11,495 bases of DNA from Aquirufa sp. (GTDB lineage: Bacteria; Bacteroidota; Bacteroidia; Cytophagales; Spirosomataceae): positions 1-11,495 of the forward strand of contig JAURHT010000061.1 in assembly GCA_030833145.1 (NCBI GenBank), in the 5' to 3' direction. Below the pieces are notes generated by a model that was given only the letters and a program-made list of their open reading frames with translations, searched no databases and was not told the DNA's origin. Position numbers and translations under genes: made by a program. Of the stretch, positions 5,877 through 11,495 are shown in pieces. Position 1 is the first letter of the stretch. Each line of letters starts with the position of its first letter.

Positions 5877-6872
5877 ATGCCAAAGGCTTCCTTTTTACAG
5901 CTTATTTCTTTTCTAAAGGCTTTTTTTTCTGATGAATCGAATCGAGAAAAAATAGAACTATTTATAGATAGATCGGTAAATGAGAATCCTTGGTTTTCAG
6001 AAACCTTAGTTCTTCATGCGATGCAGGCGATTGAAGAGCAGTTCTTTTCGGTGCAAGCTTGGGAAGATTTTTATGTAAATCACCCTATTCAAACGGCTGA
6101 GCCTAAGAAGGTAGGTATTGTTTTGGCGGGTAATTTGCCTGCAGTAGGTTTGCACGATGTGTTAATGGTTTTAGCTTCTGGACATCATGCTGCTTTGAAA
6201 TTGAGTTCTCAAGACAAGGCTTTGATGCAACTCTATGTGCTAGCGATGCAGTCATTTGACGCTGAAGTTCCTGTCATCATTATTGAGCGTTTACAAGGAA
6301 TGGATGCGGTTATCGCTACGGGAAGTGATTTTTCAGGCGGGTATTTTGCCCATTATTTCTCCACAATACCGCATATTATTCGGAAGAATCGCAGCTCTTT
6401 AGCCGTATTAAAGGGTAATGAGACGCAGGAAGATTATAAAGGTTTGGCCCAAGACATTTTCACCTATTATGGTTTAGGATGCAGAAACGTTTCGACGATT
6501 GCGGTTCCTGCGACTTATGATTTGACTCCCTTATTTGATGAATTAACGAAGGAAACCTGGGTTTTAGATCATTCGAAGTACTCCAATAACTTTCAATACC
6601 ACCGGACTTTGTTCTTGTTGAACCAGATTCCCCATTTTGATTTAGGTAATCTATTAGTAACAGAGAATGATGATTTAGTTTCCCCAGTGGGCGTTTTATA
6701 TGTACATCGTTATGCTGACGAAGCATCTTTGCAAGCCTGGATTCAGGAGCGCGAGGAGAAAATTCAGTGTAAGGTAGGTTTAGAGATTGGTTTTGGCCAA
6801 AGTCAACATCCAGCCCTCGATGATTTCGCTGATGGAATCGATACTTATGACTTTTTGATTAACCTTTCATAG
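5877..6872 (+). CDS. Acyl-CoA reductase (LuxC-like family)
   Basis: Predicted NAD(P)H-dependent reduction of a fatty acyl-CoA or acyl-enzyme to an aldehyde. The 331-residue protein has an aldehyde-dehydrogenase-like fold by family. Visible marks are AGNLPAVGLHDVL (84-96), a VIATGSD segment (145-151), IRKNRSSLAVLKGNE (168-182) and GLGCRNVS, whose C202 is the likely catalytic cysteine. The final stretch (EEKIQCKVGLEIGFGQSQHPALDDFADGID) also resembles this family in Bacteroidota. No luxD/luxE or luciferase genes are near, so light production is not implied; the natural acyl substrate is unknown. The last 28 bases overlap the end of the PAP2 gene on the other strand, with no terminator visible. 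Confidence 0.87.
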   Translation: MPKASFLQLISFLKAFFSDESNREKIELFIDRSVNENPWFSETLVLHAMQAIEEQFFSVQAWEDFYVNHPIQTAEPKKVGIVLAGNLPAVGLHDVLMVLASGHHAALKLSSQDKALMQLYVLAMQSFDAEVPVIIIERLQGMDAVIATGSDFSGGYFAHYFSTIPHIIRKNRSSLAVLKGNETQEDYKGLAQDIFTYYGLGCRNVSTIAVPATYDLTPLFDELTKETWVLDHSKYSNNFQYHRTLFLLNQIPHFDLGNLLVTENDDLVSPVGVLYVHRYADEASLQAWIQEREEKIQCKVGLEIGFGQSQHPALDDFADGIDTYDFLINLS

Positions 6873-7390
6873 GCTTTAAATAGCCCCCACGCCCCTATTC
6901 CGCCTACAAAAGCTCCTACGATTACATCTAAAGGATAATGTGCGCCTAAATAGATTCTGCTATAAGAAATGATGGATGCCCAAAGAATCAGGGCAATACC
7001 GGCTGACTTATTCTTAGTCAACAAATAAAATCCGACGGCAATCGCGAAGGAATTTGCTGCATGAGAGGAACAAAAACCATAAAGTCCACCACAGCCTGCC
7101 GGCAAATGAATCCATGATTGAAATTCGTCGACATGGCAGGGTCTTAGGCGCTTGAAAAGGGGTTTCAATAAACTGGAGCTGAATTGATCGGCGAACACTA
7201 CGGAAGAAACTAAAAATAGTAAGGCTTTCCAGAATGCTGATTTATACTGCTTATATAAAAAGTAAATAAGCAATCCATATAAGGGAATCCAAGTCAATTT
7301 ACCTGAAATGATTTCCATGGGTCCATCTAGCCAAGGCTGGTGGGCCTCATTAATCAACCGAAAAAAGTCTGCATCCCAGGTCGGAAACAT
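6845..7390 (-). CDS. PAP2-family membrane phosphatase
   Basis: A likely lipid or isoprenoid phosphate phosphatase of the inner membrane, 181 residues with several hydrophobic helices (for example 35-46, 54-68, 113-125, 131-143, 155-171). All three PAP2 motifs are present: K76-x6-R83-P84, then S108-S109-H110, then S144-R145-x5-H151-x3-D155. Motif two reads CSSH in place of the usual PSGH. Acting histidines H110 and H151 are kept. The substrate could be undecaprenyl diphosphate, phosphatidate, phosphatidylglycerophosphate or lipid A; the sequence does not decide. It starts 3 bases after the trpS stop, so it is very likely translated from the same transcript. Its 3' end overlaps the acyl-CoA reductase gene by 28 bases. 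Confidence 0.9.
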   Translation of the reverse strand: MFPTWDADFFRLINEAHQPWLDGPMEIISGKLTWIPLYGLLIYFLYKQYKSAFWKALLFLVSSVVFADQFSSSLLKPLFKRLRPCHVDEFQSWIHLPAGCGGLYGFCSSHAANSFAIAVGFYLLTKNKSAGIALILWASIISYSRIYLGAHYPLDVIVGAFVGGIGAWGLFKAYERLIKKS

Positions 7391-7393
7391 AGT

Positions 7394-8365
7394 TTAGAAT
7401 TTAAATTCAGCGCGAATTCGAGCAATCGTAGCTTCTGCGATCGGTTGAACTTTCTTTTCGCCAATCGCTAATTTTTCTTCGATGATCTCCGGGTGAGCGA
7501 TGAAATAGTCGAATTTCTCTCTAGCCTCTTTGAAATAACCTAGCATTAATTCGTGTAAGGCTTGTTTCGCATGGCCATATCCATAACCGCCCGCTTCATA
7601 ATTTGCACGCATTTCTGCCACTTGCGCTTGGGAAGCCATTAATTGATAGAGTTTGAAGGTAATATCGTTATCTGGATTCTTAGGCTCTTCTAAGGGAGTC
7701 GTGTCTGTTACAATCTTTTTGATCTGCTTCAATAAATCCTTTTCAGGCAAGAAGATGTCAATGTAATTGTTCAAGGACTTGCTCATTTTAGTGCCGTCTA
7801 GGCCAGGAATAGTCATCACGTCTTCATTAATCCGTGCTTCTGGTAAGACGAAAATATCTTTGTTATAGCGCTTGTTTACGGAATTCGCGATGTCGCGGGT
7901 CATTTCGATGTGCTGTCTTTGGTCCTTACCTACCGGGATAATTTGTGCATCATATAAAACGATATCTGCTGCTTGTAATACGGGATAGGTAAATAAGCCG
8001 GCGTTCACATCCGATAATTTATCTGATTTGTCCTTAAAGCTGTGCGCATTTGCCAGCATGGGGAACGGCGTGAAGCAGTTCAAATACCACATTAATTCCG
8101 TGTGGTAGGCGGCTAATTTAGACTGGCGGTAGAAGAAATTCTTCTCTGTATCAAAGCCAAAAGCCAGCCAAGCGGCTGCAATCGACAAGGTATTACTACG
8201 AATACTTTCGCCGTCCTTCAAGGAAGTCAAGGTATGTAAGTCTGCAATAAATAAAAAGGAATCATTGCCGGCTTGCTTTGAAAGTTCAACCGCTGGCATA
8301 ATAGCCCCTAAAATATTACCCAAATGGGGCTTTCCTGAGGCCTGAATGCCCGTTAAGATCCGCAT
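7394..8365 (-). CDS. trpS: Tryptophan--tRNA ligase
   Basis: Class I aminoacyl-tRNA synthetase that charges tRNA-Trp in the cytoplasm. From ATG 8365 it has 323 residues, normal for bacterial TrpRS. The HIGH-type signature is PHLGN (13-17), following GIQASGK. The tryptophan-binding region YPVLQAAD places D134 where the B. stearothermophilus enzyme has D132, followed by VGKDQRQHIEMTRDIA. The KMSKS loop is K193-S197 (GTKMSKSLNN). A TTG at 8389 would add eight residues, but those are not family-like and the enzyme normally begins at MRILTGIQ. The gene leads a two-gene unit with the PAP2 phosphatase and is divergent from the DUF2461 gene. Confidence 0.96.
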   Translation of the reverse strand: MRILTGIQASGKPHLGNILGAIMPAVELSKQAGNDSFLFIADLHTLTSLKDGESIRSNTLSIAAAWLAFGFDTEKNFFYRQSKLAAYHTELMWYLNCFTPFPMLANAHSFKDKSDKLSDVNAGLFTYPVLQAADIVLYDAQIIPVGKDQRQHIEMTRDIANSVNKRYNKDIFVLPEARINEDVMTIPGLDGTKMSKSLNNYIDIFLPEKDLLKQIKKIVTDTTPLEEPKNPDNDITFKLYQLMASQAQVAEMRANYEAGGYGYGHAKQALHELMLGYFKEAREKFDYFIAHPEIIEEKLAIGEKKVQPIAEATIARIRAEFKF

Positions 8366-8386
8366 AGTCTGTCTAAATAATTTATG

Positions 8387-8417
8387 CAAAAATCAGGAAA
8401 ATAGACCATAACTCCAA
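8387..8417 (-). promoter_or_regulatory. Candidate promoter of trpS
   Basis: On the minus strand, TTG (8417-8415, within CTTGG) is followed by 20 bases and GATTTTTG (8394-8387), one mismatch from TAnnTTTG. The leader to ATG 8365 would be about 15 bases, which also argues against the TTG start at 8389. Confidence 0.5.
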
Positions 8418-8428
8418 GCGATTTGTAC

Positions 8429-8459
8429 TTGGGCATTCGAGCTAAATTCGCTAAATTCG
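8429..8459 (+). promoter_or_regulatory. Candidate promoter of DUF2461-dnaE unit
   Basis: TTG (8429-8431), 20 bases, then TAAATTCG (8452-8459), one mismatch from TAnnTTTG. The box belongs to a 9-base direct repeat, CTAAATTCG at 8442-8450 and 8451-8459. The leader to ATG 8485 would be about 20 bases. Confidence 0.35.
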
Positions 8460-8484
8460 TTTTTGCAAATTCACCCCTTATTTG

Positions 8485-9168
8485 ATGTCCCTCTCTCCTA
8501 GCCTGTTGGCCTTTTTGCGTGACCTCCGTGTAAATAATACGCGGGAATGGTTTGCGGAAAATAAAGCTGTATATGAGCAAGTGAAAAAAGGTTTTGATGC
8601 TTGGACAACTGAGTTAATTTCGGAGTTTGCCGATTTTGAAAACATGGATGGGGTTTTGTTAAAGCATTGCTCCTACCGAATTTACCGGGACGTTCGATTC
8701 TCTAAAAACAAAGAACCATATAAAACGTGGTTTTCGGCTAGTTTTTCGGAAGGTGGACGAAAGTCCGGTTTAATGGATTATTACGTTCACATTGAACCTA
8801 ATGGTGCGTCTTTTCTAGGTGGAGGGATGTATTCTCCTAGCCCGGAGCAATTAGCGGCGTTTCGACAAGAAGTAGATTATAATGCGGCTGGATTGCGTAA
8901 AATCATCAAGGATCCGAAATTTGTGGCTGTTTTTGGAGAGGAAGTGGGTGAAAGTTTAGTACGTATCCCGAAAGGATTTGAGGCGGAACATCCTGAAGCT
9001 GATTTACTGAAAAAGAAGCAATTATTTTTCTGGAAAAAATACACGGACAAAGAACTTAGTTCTCCTGATTTTACCAAACAATTGATATCGGATGCTAAAG
9101 TATTGAAGCCCTTTTTGGACTTCTTGAATGCCGTATTTTTTGAAAAAGAACCTTTTATAAAAGAATAA
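8485..9168 (+). CDS. DUF2461 (TIGR02453) family protein
   Basis: A 227-residue protein of a widespread bacterial family without an established function. Family marks are the N-terminal NNTREWFAENKAVYEQ (17-32) and the YRIYRDVRFSKNKEPYKTW block (64-82). The conserved GGxYSPSPEQLAAFR region (113-127) follows. No signal peptide or membrane helix is visible, so it is probably cytoplasmic. ATG 8485 is preferred over the TTG directly before it. The stop is 6 bases before dnaE, so the two are likely co-transcribed; this linkage is not enough to assign a replication role. Confidence 0.88.
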   Translation: MSLSPSLLAFLRDLRVNNTREWFAENKAVYEQVKKGFDAWTTELISEFADFENMDGVLLKHCSYRIYRDVRFSKNKEPYKTWFSASFSEGGRKSGLMDYYVHIEPNGASFLGGGMYSPSPEQLAAFRQEVDYNAAGLRKIIKDPKFVAVFGEEVGESLVRIPKGFEAEHPEADLLKKKQLFFWKKYTDKELSSPDFTKQLISDAKVLKPFLDFLNAVFFEKEPFIKE

Positions 9169-9174
9169 ACCCCT

Positions 9175-11495
9175 ATGCAATTTTCGCATTTGCACAACCA
9201 TTCCCAGTTTTCCCTATTAGATGGTGCGTCTAAGATTTCGTCTATGTTTAAAAAGGCGAAGGAAGATAATATGCCAGCGGTAGCGATTACGGATCACGGG
9301 AATATGTTTGGGGTATTTCAATTTGTGGCGGAAGCCGGAAAGCAAGGGGTGAAACCGATTGTGGGCTGTGAGTTTTATTTAGTAAATGACCGCCACAAGC
9401 AGGTTTTTACGAAAGATTTGAAGGATAAGCGCTACCACCAATTATTCCTAGCGAAGAACCCGGAGGGTTACCAGAATTTGGTTAAATTATGTTCTCTCGG
9501 TTTTATGGAGGGGATGTATTCCAAATATCCTCGGATTGATAAGGAACTCGTTTTAAAATACCACAAAGGATTAATCGCCACGACTTGTTGTTTAGGTGCT
9601 TCAGTGCCTCAGGCCATTTTACGGGATGGTGAAGAAGCGGCTGAAAAGGAATTTAAATGGTGGTTGGATTTGTTTGGCGAAGATTATTATATCGAGGTAC
9701 AAAATCACTTCATTCCGGAGCAGCAGACCGTGAATGAAGTCTTGTTGCGTTTTGCGAAGAAGTATAATGTGAAGGTGATTGCGTCAAATGATAGCCATTA
9801 TTTGGACCAAAAAGATGCTAATGCCCACGATATTTTATTGTGTATCAATACCGGTGAGAAGCAGTCCACTCCTACTTACAAGGATATAGAAGGCGATTTC
9901 GATATGAAGGGAAAGCGTTTTGCTTTCTATAATGATCAGTTTTACTTTAAGACGACCGAGGAGATGACCAAATTATGGTCGCATGTCCCCGAGGCAATCG
10001 ATAATACGAATGAGATCGTGGGTAAAGTGGAAACACTGAAGCTCACCAAAGATGTGATGTTGCCTAATTTTCAAATCCCATCCACTTTCTTAAGTCAAGA
10101 TGATTACTTGGAGCATATCACAATGGAGGGCGCTAAAAAGCGTTATGTCGATATTGACCAGGTCGTGGAAGAACGTTTGCGCTTTGAATTGCATACGATT
10201 CGGACCATGGGTTTTGCGGGTTACTTCTTAATTGTAGCTGATTTTATTAGTGCTGGACGTGATTTAGGCGTTTATGTGGGTCCAGGTCGTGGATCCGCGG
10301 CGGGTTCCGTAGTGGCTTATTGTTTGGGAATCACAAACATTGATCCCATTAAGTACAATCTCCTGTTTGAGCGTTTCTTGAATCCAGATCGGAAGTCCTT
10401 ACCCGATATTGATACGGACTTTGATGATGAAGGCCGCCAAAAAGTGATCGACTACGTCGTAGATAAATACGGTAAAAACCAAGTAGCGCATATCGCGACC
10501 TATGGTACGATGGCCGCGAAAATGTCCATTAAAGACGTTTCCCGCGTTCTAGACCTCCCCTTACAGGAATCCAATGCCTTAGCGAAATTGGTTCCAGAGA
10601 AACCCAAAATTACATTAGACCGTATTTTCAATGCGGCTTTGACAGGCGATAAGAGTTTAGCGGATAAGGAAGGACTTAATCCAGAGGAATTAGAGCAGGT
10701 TAAGGAATTGCGTCGCATCAAAGAATCCGGTGGATTGCCAGCGACCGTTATTGAGAATGCACTCATTTTAGAGGGTTCTGTTCGTGGAACGGGTATTCAC
10801 GCGGCGGGTATCATCATTGCACCGTCCGATTTAACTGATATTTTGCCGGTGGCTACATCGAAAGATGTGAGTCTCTTGATAACGCAATACGACGGTTCGG
10901 TGATTGAGAATGCGGGTGTAATTAAGATGGACTTTTTGGGCTTAAAAACCCTCTCTATCTTGAAAGAGGCCGTTCGCTTGATCAAGCAGAATCACAATGA
11001 GACGATCATTTTGGATGATCTTCCATTGGACGATAAAACAACCTACGAATTATACCAAAGAGCTGAAACGAACGGTACCTTTCAATTTGAATCCCCTGGG
11101 ATGCAGAAACACTTGCGTGATCTGAAGCCCGATCAATTTTCGGATTTGATTGCGATGAATGCCTTGTTCCGTCCAGGTCCGATGGTCTATATTCCGAATT
11201 ACATTGCTCGTAAACACGGTCGCGAAAAGATTGAATACGATTTGCCAGAGATGGAAGAGTATTTGAGCGATACCTACGGAATTACGGTGTATCAAGAGCA
11301 GGTAATGCTTCTTTCCCAAAAGCTCGCGAATTTCACGAAGGGTGACGCTGACGTACTTCGTAAGGCGATGGGTAAAAAAGACAAAGCCACCATCGATAAG
11401 ATGAAGGGTAAGTTCATGGAAGGTGGCGCGGCGAATAATCATCCGGTAGATAAATTAGATAAAATTTGGACCGACTGGGAGGCTTTTGCTCAATA
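9175..11495 (+). CDS. dnaE: DNA polymerase III alpha subunit, 5' part
   Basis: The replicative polymerase subunit. 773 codons are open and the gene runs off the right edge; full family members are usually above 1,100 residues. The N-terminal PHP domain starts HLHNHSQFSLLDGA and keeps likely metal ligands H7, H9, D16, H41, E66, H88, C138, D206 and H208 (SNDSHYL). E. coli DnaE has lost much of this set. The polymerase core shows GPGRGSAAGS (369-378), PDIDTDF with catalytic D411 and D413, and KMDFLGLKTL with D586. These match E. coli D401, D403 and D555. The later part includes NALFRPGPM and YQEQVM. ATG 9175 is 6 bases after the DUF2461 stop, and MQFSHLHNHS is the normal family start. No frameshift was found in the segments checked. 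Confidence 0.97.
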   Translation, partial: MQFSHLHNHSQFSLLDGASKISSMFKKAKEDNMPAVAITDHGNMFGVFQFVAEAGKQGVKPIVGCEFYLVNDRHKQVFTKDLKDKRYHQLFLAKNPEGYQNLVKLCSLGFMEGMYSKYPRIDKELVLKYHKGLIATTCCLGASVPQAILRDGEEAAEKEFKWWLDLFGEDYYIEVQNHFIPEQQTVNEVLLRFAKKYNVKVIASNDSHYLDQKDANAHDILLCINTGEKQSTPTYKDIEGDFDMKGKRFAFYNDQFYFKTTEEMTKLWSHVPEAIDNTNEIVGKVETLKLTKDVMLPNFQIPSTFLSQDDYLEHITMEGAKKRYVDIDQVVEERLRFELHTIRTMGFAGYFLIVADFISAGRDLGVYVGPGRGSAAGSVVAYCLGITNIDPIKYNLLFERFLNPDRKSLPDIDTDFDDEGRQKVIDYVVDKYGKNQVAHIATYGTMAAKMSIKDVSRVLDLPLQESNALAKLVPEKPKITLDRIFNAALTGDKSLADKEGLNPEELEQVKELRRIKESGGLPATVIENALILEGSVRGTGIHAAGIIIAPSDLTDILPVATSKDVSLLITQYDGSVIENAGVIKMDFLGLKTLSILKEAVRLIKQNHNETIILDDLPLDDKTTYELYQRAETNGTFQFESPGMQKHLRDLKPDQFSDLIAMNALFRPGPMVYIPNYIARKHGREKIEYDLPEMEEYLSDTYGITVYQEQVMLLSQKLANFTKGDADVLRKAMGKKDKATIDKMKGKFMEGGAANNHPVDKLDKIWTDWEAFAQ

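Noticed and set aside
5877..6872. Bioluminescence (lux) system
   Set aside because: Only a LuxC-like reductase is present; there is no luciferase, transferase or synthetase gene in the window.
8366..8389. TTG start adding eight residues to trpS
   Set aside because: TrpRS normally starts at MRILTGIQ-type sequence, and the candidate promoter leaves no room for the longer form.
8353..8580. Minus-strand reading frame across the trpS-DUF2461 gap
   Set aside because: It overlaps both genes' starts and the promoters, with no recognisable protein features.
10500..11442. Several minus-strand reading frames inside dnaE
   Set aside because: They are shadows of a strongly conserved polymerase gene on the plus strand.

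Overview
The window is an ordinary chromosomal stretch from a member of the Bacteroidota, most likely of the Cytophagales type. The evidence is protein content: a eukaryote-like type II glutamine synthetase, an OmpL-like porin, and a ferredoxin divergent from a LuxC-type acyl-CoA reductase. Candidate promoters also fit the Bacteroidota pattern (TTTG or TTG, about 19-20 bases, then TAnnTTTG), and there are no clear Shine-Dalgarno sites. The genus cannot be fixed from the sequence alone. No rRNA, tRNA, CRISPR array, insertion sequence, phage gene or integrase was seen.

Layout: (1) 1-847, the 3' end of glnA on the plus strand, closed by a strong terminator at 885-913. (2) 937-2247, mtaB, a tRNA-modifying radical SAM enzyme. 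(3) 2240-2437, a convergent gap holding two inverted arrays of 7-base repeats around a terminator, a perfect palindrome and the amtB terminator. (4) 2489-5005 on the minus strand, a two-gene unit of outer membrane porin then ammonium channel amtB. (5) 5006-5417, a 412-base gap with the porin promoter and more 7-base arrays. (6) 5418-5765, a 2[4Fe-4S] ferredoxin on the minus strand, divergent from an acyl-CoA reductase (5877-6872). (7) 6845-8365 on the minus strand, trpS then a PAP2 phosphatase; the latter overlaps the acyl-CoA reductase tail to tail by 28 bases. (8) 8485 to the right edge, a DUF2461 protein then dnaE, cut off by the window end.

How the genes fit together: glnA, amtB and the porin make a local nitrogen-uptake theme, with ammonium crossing the outer and then the inner membrane and being fixed by glutamine synthetase. 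No P-II gene lies beside amtB here. mtaB, trpS and dnaE are housekeeping genes for tRNA modification, tRNA charging and replication. The ferredoxin/acyl-CoA reductase pair suggests redox and fatty acyl metabolism, but its pathway is not visible.

The least explained feature is the heptad repeat family in the two long gaps. Purine-rich 7-base units (consensus about KAGAKWA) run head to tail on one side of a terminator hairpin and inverted on the other. They keep exact 7-base phase, and one array starts inside the mtaB stop region. I found no convincing new protein system.
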